A stretch of DNA of 64,000 nt, from assembly GCF_000243675.2 (NCBI RefSeq), contig NZ_AHMM02000016.1, positions 124,001 to 188,000 of the forward strand, read 5' to 3'. The position numbers were made by a program, and so were the translations under genes. Positions 18,280-27,070 of this stretch are shown here, one piece after another. The DNA comes from Leptospira inadai serovar Lyme str. 10 (lineage in GTDB: Bacteria > Spirochaetota > Leptospiria > Leptospirales > Leptospiraceae). Within the stretch, counting starts at the first letter, position 1. Each line of letters begins with the position of its first letter. Below the pieces are notes generated by a model that was given only the letters and a program-made list of their open reading frames with translations, had not been told where the DNA came from and ran no database searches.

Positions 18280-18312
18280 ACCGTCTAATGGGGTAGTTTA
18301 TTCCTAGACGGT
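18280..18312. terminator. Inverted repeat between slyD and the orphan gene
   Basis: Perfect 8-bp arms ACCGTCTA (18280-18287) / TAGACGGT (18305-18312) with a 17-base loop, 30 bases after the stop of the - strand gene at 18342-18755 and upstream of slyD. It is a likely transcript end or operator; no T tract. Confidence 0.35.
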
Positions 18313-18341
18313 TGATGGACAATCAGATTTTTCGTCCGTTA

Positions 18342-18755
18342 TCAAAAGTCGTACGAAATTTCCACTCCAAAGTTTTCAAAATCCTTGATGAATTGTTCGA
18401 CTCGATTGGCCAAAAAGAACCAGGAATCGCGGTGAATGATGTCGTTTAGAAAACTCAGGAAACGATTTGTACAACGAGCGGAGAAAACCGGGTCTCCCGT
18501 GTAGTTCAATAGAATCGTGTAGGAAAGATAGCGCAGAACTCTGTCTTGAGCCGGAAGTTCCTGTAACCCCGAAATATTCGGTTCTTGCAATATTAGTCGA
18601 ACCTTGGAATTACCCTCCGTTACATAGAGGTTATAATCTATCGAGTTAGGAACTCTTTCGGCTGAATAAACCTTCATTTTACCGGACCCATTAATTTCTA
18701 TTCTAGACGGAAGCCTAAAATCGAGTATTTGTATGGAACAAAAACCGGTTTCCAT
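18342..18755 (-). CDS. Hypothetical protein, unrecognised
   Basis: Up to 137 residues of ordinary soluble composition, with no signal peptide, membrane helix or motif that I recognise. The first ATG (METGFCSIQ) has no ribosome-binding site; an internal ATG at 18677 (MKVYSAERVP) follows GGTCCGG and may be the true start, giving 111 residues. Sequence features are a Leu/Tyr-rich middle (RYLSYTILLNYTG) and an acidic-aromatic C-terminus (FENFGVEISYDF). It stands alone between slyD and a long non-coding stretch. The reading frame is free of stops and has codon use like its neighbours, so it is probably real. Function unknown. Confidence 0.6.
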   Translation of the reverse strand: METGFCSIQILDFRLPSRIEINGSGKMKVYSAERVPNSIDYNLYVTEGNSKVRLILQEPNISGLQELPAQDRVLRYLSYTILLNYTGDPVFSARCTNRFLSFLNDIIHRDSWFFLANRVEQFIKDFENFGVEISYDF

Positions 18756-19143
18756 TTAGCAATAACCGCAGAAAAAGTCAACGGTAAAGACTGAAGATTG
18801 CCATCCAGAGGCCATAAAATGTTAAAAGAAAGTGAATCTAGAGGGAGACGACTTGGAAATTCATTGTTAGTTCCTTTCTTCTTTTGTCGTCTAAGATTCG
18901 ACCTTCCGGATTTTCAAAACAAATTCAATAGACACTAGCGAATCTTTTTGGGTTGCGATTTGAAAATACAGGGAGCTTATTGAAGGAAGGAATTTTATAA
19001 CCTGTTCTTCTTATACAGAGATCGCGGCGTAAAGGAATTCGGTTTTTATTCAGGAAAATAGCGAGCTGCACCGCTCTCAATTTAAGTAAAATCGAATGGA
19101 TGGGTACGGAAAAAAAAGACCATTCGATTCGATTTAGGAAACA
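18756..19143. other. Non-coding stretch between orphan gene and fadH terminator
   Basis: About 390 bases with no supported gene. An 86-codon - strand frame at 18925-19185 exists but has no ribosome-binding site, runs into the fadH terminator hairpin and has an odd composition. Nothing else recognisable was seen apart from an A-run at 19109-19117. Confidence 0.5.
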
Positions 19144-19206
19144 CGAAACCATTTCCAAATAAATGCAACACGATCCGCATTGCATCGCTCGTTAGAAATG
19201 GTTTCG
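19144..19206 (-). terminator. Stable hairpin 10 bases after the fadH stop
   Basis: Perfect 12-bp arms CGAAACCATTTC (19144-19155) / GAAATGGTTTCG (19195-19206), with a second inner pair ATGCAA (19162-19167) / TTGCAT (19180-19185). Its placement right behind the fadH stop (19216) suggests a factor-assisted terminator or an mRNA 3'-end stabiliser. On the - strand the bases that follow (TGTTTCCT) are only moderately T-rich. Confidence 0.6.
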
Positions 19207-19215
19207 ATCCATCGT

Positions 19216-21240
19216 TTAGTTTTGCTCTACGCCGATCCGAGTCGCTGCCAGATAGCCTTCGAGCATTGCGCGTTTTGCGTCGATTCCGGAGGCGTCTTTT
19301 GCTCCGCCGATTAGGTAACTAGGAATGGACGGCCTGTCTTTGCGGAACGATTCGTAAAGGGAGGCATCACTGACCTGACCCGCACAGAGAATGATCGTAT
19401 CGCATTCCAACGTCTTCTCGCCTTCCTTCTTGCTTTCGATCACCAAGCCTTTTTCATTCACCTCTTTATAGGTGAGGGATGAAAGAAATTCCACTCCTTT
19501 GGATTGAAGCTCCTGTAATAAGGCCCAAGAAGTAGTTTGTCCGAGCCCGGCTCCGACTTTTCCGTTTCGTCTTAGGATGGATACTTTGCGGTCGGATTTT
19601 TCCGGCAGAATATGGGCTTGCGTATATGATCCTACATTATAGCGATGAAAATAAGAAAGGATATCCGGATCTTTTTCCTCGGTCAATCTATGAGCGACGT
19701 CGACACCGATTCCTCCTCCTCCGATGATCGCCACGGATTTTCCCGGTTTAAAGGTTCCGTTTAGGAATTCCACATAACTGGCATGCGGTTTCTTTTCTAA
19801 ACCGGGGAGTTTCAGATCCCGAGGCAAAACACCCGTCGCAAAGATAACCGCATCCGGTTTAAGAGACTCTAGGAGAGATAGGTCGGCTCGAGTATTCAGT
19901 CGAATATCCACTCCGAGCTTCGGTAGTTCGTTTTTAAAATAGCGAACAGTTTCAAAGAATTCGAATTTTCCCGGAATCGAAGCCGCGAGGTTTAGTTGTC
20001 CTCCCAGCTTATCAGAGGCTTCCAGTAAAATGACTTCGTGACCCCTTAGTGCGGCCACTCTAGCCGATTCCATTCCTCCCGGACCGGAACCGATAACGAC
20101 GACTTTCTGTTTTTTAGCCTGCGGTAATTTTTTCCATTCCATCTCTCGGTTGGCGGATGGATTTACTAAACAAGACACCATTTCTTCCTTAAATGTGTGG
20201 TCTAAGCAAGCTTGGTTACACGCGACACAGGTATTTACTCTCTCGGTTTCATTCGCCTTGATTTTATTTACGATATCCGCATCCGCAAGAAAGGGACGTG
20301 CCATGCTCACGATATCGGCTTCGTTTGCCGAGAGAACCTGGACGATGGTCTCAGGCATATTGATTCTATTGGAGGCGATGATCGGAATTCCCGGAACGGA
20401 TGCTTTTACTTTTCCCGCAATCTTAGCCCAAGCTCCTCTCGGAACTAATTGAGAAATCGTAGGAATTCTGGATTCGTGCCAACCGATTCCGATATTCAAA
20501 GCGTCCGCACCTGCCGCTTTGAGTTCGTTTCCTAAGGCGACGACTTCTTCAAACGTAGGATTTCCTGGAATGAGATCGATGCCGGACATACGAACGATGA
20601 CCGGATACCCGGTTCCGACCTGCTTTCGAACTTCCTTCATTACTTCTATGGCAAATCTTCTTCTGTTTTCGGGAGACCCGCCGAACTCGTCGGTTCTCTT
20701 GTTCGTTACCTCCGAAAAGAACTGGTTTACTAGATATCCCTCCGACGCCATGATTTCCACTGCTCGGAATCCCACTTGTTTTGCCCGAAGAGCGGAAGAG
20801 CCAAAATCTCGAATCGTTCTCCAAGCATCTTCGGTCGACAATTCCTTGGGGATAAATCGATTAATCGGTGCTCTTAAGGGAGAAGGCGCTACAAGCTCTC
20901 TATGATAGGAATATCTACCGGCATGAAAGAGTTGGGCGCAAAAAATTCCCTGCGGTTTAAGCGCCAAGGCGACCCGTTCTAGTTCTTTGCAATCTTCCTC
21001 TTTTTGAAAATCGAAAAAGATATTCGAACCTTTTGCTTCCGCATTTACCGCGATTCCACCCGTAGTGATTAATCCGACCCCGCCTTCGAAACGTTTGCCG
21101 TAAAAAGCGGTCATTCGGTCCGCGGTTTGAGGTAGGCCTTCCAATCCTAAGTGCATTGAGCCCATTATGATTCGATTCGGAATCGTTTCCGATCCCAATG
21201 ATATCGGACGAAAAATGGAGGAGGTGTCTAAAGAAGACAT
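19216..21240 (-). CDS. fadH: NADPH-dependent 2,4-dienoyl-CoA reductase (FadH type)
   Basis: About 674 residues, matching E. coli FadH (672). The N-terminal half is an Old Yellow Enzyme-type TIM barrel (NRIIMGSMHLGLEG, later NIGIGWHESRIP). A 4Fe-4S segment follows with Cys spacing CVACNQAC...SCLVNP, then FAD- and NAD(P)-binding Rossmann motifs VVIGSGPGGMES and VAIIGGGGIGVDVA. It reduces 2,4-dienoyl-CoA during beta-oxidation of unsaturated fatty acids, the main carbon source of leptospires. A longer start at 21261 lacks a ribosome-binding site; ATG 21240 has AAGGAG nine bases upstream and is preferred. It lies downstream of leuA on the same strand and is ended by a strong hairpin. Confidence 0.92.
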   Translation of the reverse strand: MSSLDTSSIFRPISLGSETIPNRIIMGSMHLGLEGLPQTADRMTAFYGKRFEGGVGLITTGGIAVNAEAKGSNIFFDFQKEEDCKELERVALALKPQGIFCAQLFHAGRYSYHRELVAPSPLRAPINRFIPKELSTEDAWRTIRDFGSSALRAKQVGFRAVEIMASEGYLVNQFFSEVTNKRTDEFGGSPENRRRFAIEVMKEVRKQVGTGYPVIVRMSGIDLIPGNPTFEEVVALGNELKAAGADALNIGIGWHESRIPTISQLVPRGAWAKIAGKVKASVPGIPIIASNRINMPETIVQVLSANEADIVSMARPFLADADIVNKIKANETERVNTCVACNQACLDHTFKEEMVSCLVNPSANREMEWKKLPQAKKQKVVVIGSGPGGMESARVAALRGHEVILLEASDKLGGQLNLAASIPGKFEFFETVRYFKNELPKLGVDIRLNTRADLSLLESLKPDAVIFATGVLPRDLKLPGLEKKPHASYVEFLNGTFKPGKSVAIIGGGGIGVDVAHRLTEEKDPDILSYFHRYNVGSYTQAHILPEKSDRKVSILRRNGKVGAGLGQTTSWALLQELQSKGVEFLSSLTYKEVNEKGLVIESKKEGEKTLECDTIILCAGQVSDASLYESFRKDRPSIPSYLIGGAKDASGIDAKRAMLEGYLAATRIGVEQN

Positions 21241-21387
21241 AGGGGAGTTCTCCTTACTCATTCAAAAACAGAACGAGTGTTCTACTTATGGAATATTTAA
21301 TTGTGCAGAAATTCCGCAACGGTTTTTCTTTCTCGAAAAAACTCACCGAACGTCATTCGTTAGGAATTGCTGCGATTTGAAGGAATC

Positions 21388-22929
21388 TTAGCTTATTGAA
21401 AATCGATTTAAAGCGGAAATATAGGCTTGAGAGCAGGCTTCGATGATATCCGTCGAACTTCCTTTACCGACTACGCGCTCCCCATGCCTTTCTAAAGTTA
21501 CCGATGCTTCCGCCAATGCGTCCTGTCCTTCGGTTACCGGAGAGATCACTAAACGGGAGAGCTGCGCGTCGGATACCGTTGCTTTCTGAATGGCCTTAAA
21601 TATACAATCCACAGGACCGTCGCCGGTCGCAGATTCCTCCTTGCTATTCCCTCGAATGGAAAGACGTATACTTGCAGTAGGCGTGCTTTTGGTTCCGGTC
21701 GTTACATGAAAACTTTCTAATACGTATCTGTCCTCGGACGATTTTCTGGATTCATCCGCGAAGAGCGCGCGAATATCTTCGTCGAAAACTTCCTTCTTAC
21801 GATCGGCGATTTCCAAGAACCGAAGATAAGCCGCTTCCAATTCGTCGGCCTGGGGATCAAAACCTAAACGAATAATTCTATCTTTAAAGCCGGCCCGACC
21901 GCTATGCCGACCTAGAACCATCCTGTTTGAATGGATTCCTACCGATTCGGGAGTCATGATTTCGTAGGTCTCGCGATTTTTTAAAACCCCGTCTTGGTGA
22001 ATTCCGGATTCGTGCGCAAACGCATTCGCGCCGACAACCGCTTTATTCGGTTGTACGACCATACCGGTTATGGTCTTTACCAAGTAGGAAGCTTTTGCAA
22101 TTTCTTCGGTATGAATCCGAGTCTGGACTCCGAATGTATCCTTACGGGTGCGAAGGGACATGATCACTTCTTCCATAGCGGTGTTTCCGGCCCGTTCCCC
22201 GATTCCGTTTACGGTGCATTCTACCTGCCGGGCCCCGTTTCGAATTGCAGAAAGACTATTTGCAGTCGCCAATCCTAAATCGTTATGACAATGGGCGGAA
22301 AAAATTGCCTTTTCCGATCCCCTTACTTTCTGAATCAGAAATTGGAATAGTTCTCCGTATTCATATGGAGTCGTATAGCCGACCGTATCGGGAATATTAA
22401 TCGTGGTCGCACCGGCCTCGATCACCGCTTCACAGAGTTCCCGTAAGAATTCATGTTCGGAGCGGGTGGCATCCTCGGGGGAAAACTCGATATCCTCCAC
22501 AAAATCTTTGCAAATTCTTACCGCTTCGACGGCCATCTTTAAAACTTCGGAAGGATCTTTTCCGAGTTTGAATTTCATGTGAATGGGAGAGGATGCTATG
22601 AATGTATGGATCCGTTGTTTTTTAGCGGGTCGAATCGCTTTTGCCGCAGCTTCAATGTCTCCGCGCATGGCGCGGGCTAGTGCCGCGATGACCGGACCTT
22701 CTACTTCCCTGGAGATTCTTTCCACTGCTTGGAACTGGACTGGAGAAGAGACAGGAAAGCCGGCTTCGATCACATCTATATTCATATGAGCTAAATGAAG
22801 TGCGATTTCGATCTTCTCGTTTTCGCTCATTGCAGCCCCGGGACATTGCTCCCCGTCTCTTAAAGTTGTATCAAAGATGCGTACGTAATCCAGATTAGGG
22901 TTCATGCCATTCTCGTTTCCTGGTTCCAA
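21388..22929 (-). CDS. leuA: 2-isopropylmalate synthase
   Basis: A 513-residue LeuA with the catalytic barrel (LRDGEQCPGAAM near the N-terminus, metal-binding HCHNDLGLATAN, then HESGIHQDG) and a full C-terminal leucine-binding regulatory domain (ATGDGPVDCIFKAIQ). It condenses acetyl-CoA with 2-oxoisovalerate, the first step of leucine synthesis. The sequence is LeuA-like rather than the leptospiral citramalate synthase, which has a different N-terminal motif. The start is either TTG 22929 (GGAAGAG just upstream) or ATG 22905 (MNPNLDYVRIF, AGGA about 12 bases upstream). No T-box or leader peptide was found in the 70-base upstream region shared with the divergent VOC gene. Confidence 0.94.
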   Translation of the reverse strand: MEPGNENGMNPNLDYVRIFDTTLRDGEQCPGAAMSENEKIEIALHLAHMNIDVIEAGFPVSSPVQFQAVERISREVEGPVIAALARAMRGDIEAAAKAIRPAKKQRIHTFIASSPIHMKFKLGKDPSEVLKMAVEAVRICKDFVEDIEFSPEDATRSEHEFLRELCEAVIEAGATTINIPDTVGYTTPYEYGELFQFLIQKVRGSEKAIFSAHCHNDLGLATANSLSAIRNGARQVECTVNGIGERAGNTAMEEVIMSLRTRKDTFGVQTRIHTEEIAKASYLVKTITGMVVQPNKAVVGANAFAHESGIHQDGVLKNRETYEIMTPESVGIHSNRMVLGRHSGRAGFKDRIIRLGFDPQADELEAAYLRFLEIADRKKEVFDEDIRALFADESRKSSEDRYVLESFHVTTGTKSTPTASIRLSIRGNSKEESATGDGPVDCIFKAIQKATVSDAQLSRLVISPVTEGQDALAEASVTLERHGERVVGKGSSTDIIEACSQAYISALNRFSIS

Positions 22930-23002
22930 AATTCTCTTCCAAAGCCATCCGTAAACCTATTTACTCGACTGCGGATTGCCTTAAATCCCCGTAAATTAGA
23001 CA

Positions 23003-23353
23003 ATGGTACCTATGAATTCGCCGCAATTCTATGCTTCCAGTCTTCGAGCCACCGATTGCGTGGAGGCCTCTTCCTTATATGCCGAGCTTTTTCAGGGAGA
23101 GATCCTTCAGGCAAAGCTAGGGCACGCAGAAGTACTATTTTCAAAGAATCATAGGGTCGTATTTAGCCGCGAAACGGACGAATGTCCGGTTTCGACCGGC
23201 ACCTTAATCTGGAAGATTTCTCGGGCTCAGTATTCGGAATTTTCGTCCAATTTGCGTAAACGGAGTTTTTTACTGGAAGCGGACCTACACGCGTACGTCT
23301 CTTTTTTGGATCCCTGGGGAAATCGAATCTGGTTGGTAGCTGAAGACAGATGA
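23003..23353 (+). CDS. VOC (glyoxalase/bleomycin-resistance fold) protein
   Basis: A 116-residue protein with one VOC-type beta-alpha-beta-beta-beta arrangement and the typical ending SFLDPWGNRIWLV. Such proteins act as lyases, dioxygenases or drug-binding proteins; the short single module with few His/Glu metal ligands does not allow a substrate call. ATG at 23003 or 23012 (MVPM). It is divergent from leuA and convergent with the queuosine transporter. Its last codons (AEDR) and stop lie in the edge of an AG-rich repeat, so the natural C-terminus may have been altered by repeat insertion. Confidence 0.7.
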   Translation: MVPMNSPQFYASSLRATDCVEASSLYAELFQGEILQAKLGHAEVLFSKNHRVVFSRETDECPVSTGTLIWKISRAQYSEFSSNLRKRSFLLEADLHAYVSFLDPWGNRIWLVAEDR

Positions 23354-23672
23354 CTGAGGACAGAAGACATGGGACGAATGCGTTCGCTTTCAGAGGACAG
23401 AGGTCAGAAGACAGACGCGCTCGCTTTGCTCACGCTAGACAGTAGCTACTAGATGTTGGAAAGGCAGCAGAGGTAGACGAAAGACCCCCTGTAACACAAG
23501 AATCCTTCTCTAGTACGTGAAAACCATGCTCACCAATGTTCTGTCTTCAGTCCTCTGAAAGTTGGAAAAGTAATAGAGGTAGAGGAAAGATCTACCTATA
23601 ATACAAGAATCTTTCCCTGGTACATGGAAATTCCGCTCATCAATGTTCTGTCCTCAGTCCTCTGTCTTCTGT
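23341..23672. repeat. Composite AG-rich repeat (one complete and two partial units)
   Basis: Three related pieces in a row: a left-end fragment (23341-23389), a complete unit of about 169 bases (23390-23558) and a unit lacking its left end (23559-23672). The complete unit begins TCAGAGGACAGAGGTCAGAA, contains CGCTTTGCTCACGCTAGACAG, and ends TTCTGTCTTCAGTCCTCTGA. Its two ends are imperfect inverted repeats rich in CAGAGGAC/CAGAAGAC. A fourth, inverted copy lies at 45811-45998. There is no coding capacity. It fills the space between two convergent genes and touches both stop codons. Confidence 0.85.
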
Positions 23673-24373
23673 CACCCCGGGAAGGGCTGGGAGTCTTCTC
23701 GACCTTCTTTCAACGCATGCTCCGCCATTTTATGCGCCTCCTCTCCGAGATACTTCTCTATGATTGCGTGAGAAAGATAAATAATCGGAGTGATACCGAT
23801 TGCGATCGCCATTTTATACACGAAGTTCGTAGAAGAGATTGAGTTTAGGACGCCGAACTCGTATTGTCCCCAATACGCCACGAAAATAACGACATAAGAA
23901 TCCAATAATTGAGAGACTATCGTAGAGCCGGTCGCTCGGAGCCAAATAAACCGGTTTTTAGTTCTTTTGCGAATCAAATGAAAGATTTGTATGTCGATTA
24001 GCTGTCCGATAAGATAGGCGATCACAGATCCCGCGATTACCTGTCCGGTATTCGTAAAAACGGTATGAAAGGAATGGTCGTCTACGGGAGAATTCCCGAC
24101 TGCCGGTATATTCATATCGATTTGAAGAAGAAAATAGGCGAGGACGATCATCAGCATCCCGACAAGCGTCAGATAACGAACCCCCCTCCGTCCATAATAT
24201 TCGTTCAAGAGGTCGGTTACGATAAATGTGACCGGAAACGGAATCACCCCGATAGTCATCGTATATCCTAGGGCTTGGATCCACTTTGATCCGGTTACTT
24301 CCGCCAGTAAAAGAAAGGTGAGGAATAGGGCGCTCAGTACAAAATAAAGTTTAAAAGGCCGATGGAATTGCAT
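23672..24373 (-). CDS. yhhQ: Queuosine precursor transporter (YhhQ family)
   Basis: A 233-residue inner-membrane protein with about six hydrophobic helices. Family signatures include TDLLNEYYGRR after the second helix and DSYVVIFVAYWGQY in the later part. The family imports queuine or preQ0/preQ1 precursors used for tRNA modification at position 34. ATG 24373 follows a purine-rich stretch (GGAAAAAATTTCCTTCG). The last codons (SQPFPG) and stop run into the AG-rich repeat. No preQ1 riboswitch is visible in the 65-base upstream region shared with the divergent GH18 gene. Confidence 0.9.
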   Translation of the reverse strand: MQFHRPFKLYFVLSALFLTFLLLAEVTGSKWIQALGYTMTIGVIPFPVTFIVTDLLNEYYGRRGVRYLTLVGMLMIVLAYFLLQIDMNIPAVGNSPVDDHSFHTVFTNTGQVIAGSVIAYLIGQLIDIQIFHLIRKRTKNRFIWLRATGSTIVSQLLDSYVVIFVAYWGQYEFGVLNSISSTNFVYKMAIAIGITPIIYLSHAIIEKYLGEEAHKMAEHALKEGREDSQPFPG

Positions 24374-24525
24374 CGAAGGAAATTTTTTCCGAATTTTCTA
24401 GCTGTCAATCAAAGAAAGGCGTTCCGTCGGACAAAGATTTGACATTTGGACTTGCAAAGAATCACTGGAAAGCAGTCGGTGCTTTACTTTTTGCCTCCGC
24501 GATTCGATATATACATAGAGCTCAA

Positions 24526-26136
24526 ATGAAATCTTACGAAGAAGAACCCACACCGGAAGGACTTAGTCGTCCTGTTCCTTTCCCTCCGAAAAAAACTCCC
24601 GTTTGGCAAACCGCGTTTGTAAGCGTAGCCTGGCTCTGTCTTTCGGGCGTTTCTTTTTATTTAGGATTGCAGGCGCTAAAAACCAAACCGTCCGGATCGG
24701 AAGTCTCCAAATCCGTCCTAGCTTCGGAAAGTTCGCAAATACAACTCGCTAATCCGAGTTTGAAGTCCCCTGTGGGGCCGGGGACCTGGGAATCCTTGAG
24801 CAAATGGTGGAATTCGACGGATTTTTTCCCGACGGAGACCTCTAACTCGGAAAGTCAAAATTCGGACGGGAAACCGACGTTGCCTGCGAACGATGACGAT
24901 GTTTCGTTCCGCGCTTCCACATGGTTTTCCGACTACGAGGCTATGAAAAAGACCGTTCATTTATACAATGAAATTCATCCTTTTATTTACGGGTTTAAAG
25001 GGAGAGAAGCCAATAACGGAGATTTATATTCACTCTGGGGAGCCTCCCAAAAACATACTCGAGTCGCCGAACTCCGCAGTCTGAATCCGAGAGTGAAAAT
25101 CATACCTACGATTTTTCGCTGGGAAAATAAGAACGAGAAAATTTCCGAGAATATCGGCCTAAACGGTAGAAGCGATATTCGTGATAAACATATTCAGAAT
25201 ATATTGTACGAAGTCGATACCTACGGTTTTGACGGGATCGATATCGATTATGAAGGAATGTCCTGTGAGAAGAAGGAAAAATTCGAAGAATTCATCGTTT
25301 TGCTGTCCAATGAAATTCACAAGCGTGGAAAAATTCTCTCCGTTGCCGTACATCCGAAAACTGCCGCTAAAAAAAGCGGTCTGAAAGCGTGTAAGGGTCT
25401 GAAAGAGAAAATTAAAATGGATTTCGCCGAGAATTGGCGGGGACCTATGACTCACGACTATGAATTCCTCGCGAAACATGCAGATCGAATTAAAGTCATG
25501 GCCTACGAGCTTCATCCCCGTAAATATAGAAATCCGGGTCCGGGCCCTCAAGCGCCCAACGTTTGGATTCGAAATATCATCGAGTACGCGAAAGAAAGAG
25601 TTCCATCTAAAAAACTTTATATGGCGATTCCGACATACGGATATGATTGGGCTTTGAATTGTAACTCCAAAATTAAATCCGTTTACTGGTCCGACGCGTT
25701 AAAGCGCCAGCAACTAGGAGTCACTCATCAACCTACGAATATCGATCAGGTTATGGCTGCTAATAAGAATTCGGGAACTTGGACGAATCTCTCGAAATTC
25801 AGTTGGGTTCACGAAGGAAAAACGTATGAAGATCCGAGTATTTGGTATAAATCGGAAGGGTGCGATAGGGTGGCGTTCTTCATGAATCGTAAAGCCTTCG
25901 AAGAGAAAATGACTCTATTACGTTCCTATGATATTGGAGGATTTTCTTTTTGGCAACTTTTATCGGATAACGATCCCGGTATCAGTACTTATTTGGAATT
26001 ATTAGTAACCAATAAACTTCCTCCGGTACCTAAAGTCCAAACCAAACCTAAGAACCCGGAAGTTAAACAATCTCCGCCCGAGGAAGCACAGGATCAGGAA
26101 GAAGCAAAAAACACCCAGGAACTTGTCAAAAAGTAA
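24526..26136 (+). CDS. Membrane-anchored GH18-family glycosyl hydrolase
   Basis: About 536 residues: a short cytosolic Pro-rich head, one transmembrane segment (TAFVSVAWLCLSGVSFYLG), a low-complexity linker, then a GH18 barrel with the catalytic signature FDGIDIDYE (D-x-x-D-x-D-x-E, Glu as acid) and a YaaH-like YDWALNC/GGFSFWQL region. The C-terminus is a charged Pro/Lys/Glu tail. It most resembles spore-germination-type (YaaH/SleL) N-acetylglucosaminidases, so a peptidoglycan or chitin-like substrate outside the inner membrane is likely. The frame opens at TTG 24439, but ATG 24526 gives the better topology; neither has a strong ribosome-binding site. It overlaps the sua5 start by 14 bases. 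Confidence 0.83.
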   Translation: MKSYEEEPTPEGLSRPVPFPPKKTPVWQTAFVSVAWLCLSGVSFYLGLQALKTKPSGSEVSKSVLASESSQIQLANPSLKSPVGPGTWESLSKWWNSTDFFPTETSNSESQNSDGKPTLPANDDDVSFRASTWFSDYEAMKKTVHLYNEIHPFIYGFKGREANNGDLYSLWGASQKHTRVAELRSLNPRVKIIPTIFRWENKNEKISENIGLNGRSDIRDKHIQNILYEVDTYGFDGIDIDYEGMSCEKKEKFEEFIVLLSNEIHKRGKILSVAVHPKTAAKKSGLKACKGLKEKIKMDFAENWRGPMTHDYEFLAKHADRIKVMAYELHPRKYRNPGPGPQAPNVWIRNIIEYAKERVPSKKLYMAIPTYGYDWALNCNSKIKSVYWSDALKRQQLGVTHQPTNIDQVMAANKNSGTWTNLSKFSWVHEGKTYEDPSIWYKSEGCDRVAFFMNRKAFEEKMTLLRSYDIGGFSFWQLLSDNDPGISTYLELLVTNKLPPVPKVQTKPKNPEVKQSPPEEAQDQEEAKNTQELVKK

Positions 26137-27070
26137 ATACACAACTTTTACGGAGGATCCTTCCTTGGCGGCCAAGGTTTTACGCCAGGGCGGGGTCGTT
26201 CTGTTTCCCACCGAAACAGTCTACGGACTGGGGGCAGATTCCAGGAATCTTTCCGCCTGCCTCGAAATTTATAAAATTAAAAATCGCCCCGCCGACAATC
26301 CTCTCATCGTTCATCTTGCTAACCCGGAACTGATTGCCGAGATTGCCGAGATCACCGGAGACGGATCTCGAATAATCGAGGAATTTATGCCGGGGCCGAT
26401 TACGATTATTCTACGGAAAAAAGATAATTTCGTTTATTCGACCGGTTTAAGTACCATCGCAGTTCGTGTTCCGTCCCACAAATTGTGTCATGCTATGCTA
26501 ACCGCTTTTGGTGGACCGGTTTCCGCGCCTTCAGCCAATCTTTCCGGAAGGCCTTCGATCACCCGATACGAGGATGCAGTCGCTGAGTTTGACGGGTTCG
26601 TGGATTTAATCCTCCAAGGTGAGGAACCAACGATCGGCTTGGAATCGACCGTCGTCGATCTTTCGGTTGATCCTCCCAGACTGCTTCGTCCAGGCCTGTA
26701 CGGCATCGAAGAACTGAGTCTGATCATACCGAATTTGACATTGGAGGATGACTCGACTTCGGCACGGCCGATTAGTCCTGGATTAAAGTACAAACACTAC
26801 GCTCCCGAGTGCGAAGTTTATTTTGTCCAATCGAATCCTATGCCAGAACCGAATTCGGCTGCGATCGGTATCGGAATCGATACCGACGGATGGGCGTTTG
26901 CCGTTCAGCTGAACGATAACTTCGGGTATATGAGAGAATTATATTCCTTCTTCCGGGACTGCGATAAGAGAGGAATTCGCAGGGCGTATTGTTTTCCCCC
27001 GGCAAACGAAGCCGGGAGAGAGGCTCTATTGAATCGAATTAAAAAGGCTTCGGAAGGTTCCCGAAATTAG
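26123..27070 (+). CDS. sua5: Threonylcarbamoyl-AMP synthase (Sua5 type)
   Basis: A 315-residue protein with the YrdC fold motifs GGVVLFPTETVYGLGAD, KNRPADNPLIVH and SAPSANLSG, the linker SPGLKYKHYAP typical of two-domain Sua5, and a C-terminal Sua5 domain (AFAVQLNDNFGYMREL onward). It makes threonylcarbamoyl-AMP from Thr, bicarbonate and ATP for the t6A37 modification of tRNA. TTG 26123 overlaps the GH18 stop; an in-frame TTG at 26165 has an excellent GGAGG eight bases upstream (26152-26156) and may be the true start, at the cost of residues that align with the family N-terminus. The stop overlaps the sppA stop on the other strand (TTAG). Confidence 0.93.
   Translation: MSKSKYTTFTEDPSLAAKVLRQGGVVLFPTETVYGLGADSRNLSACLEIYKIKNRPADNPLIVHLANPELIAEIAEITGDGSRIIEEFMPGPITIILRKKDNFVYSTGLSTIAVRVPSHKLCHAMLTAFGGPVSAPSANLSGRPSITRYEDAVAEFDGFVDLILQGEEPTIGLESTVVDLSVDPPRLLRPGLYGIEELSLIIPNLTLEDDSTSARPISPGLKYKHYAPECEVYFVQSNPMPEPNSAAIGIGIDTDGWAFAVQLNDNFGYMRELYSFFRDCDKRGIRRAYCFPPANEAGREALLNRIKKASEGSRN

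Noticed and set aside
18925..19185. 86-codon - strand reading frame
   Set aside because: No ribosome-binding site, Cys/Ile-rich odd composition, and it overlaps the fadH terminator hairpin.
23354..23672. CRISPR array
   Set aside because: The repeats are a few long diverged units, not short regular repeats with unique spacers, and no cas gene is present.
24374..24438. preQ1 riboswitch upstream of the queuosine transporter
   Set aside because: The short leader does not show the preQ1 stem, A-rich tail or conserved bases.
24439..24444. TTGACA as a -35 element for the GH18 gene
   Set aside because: No -10-like hexamer follows at 16-18 bases.
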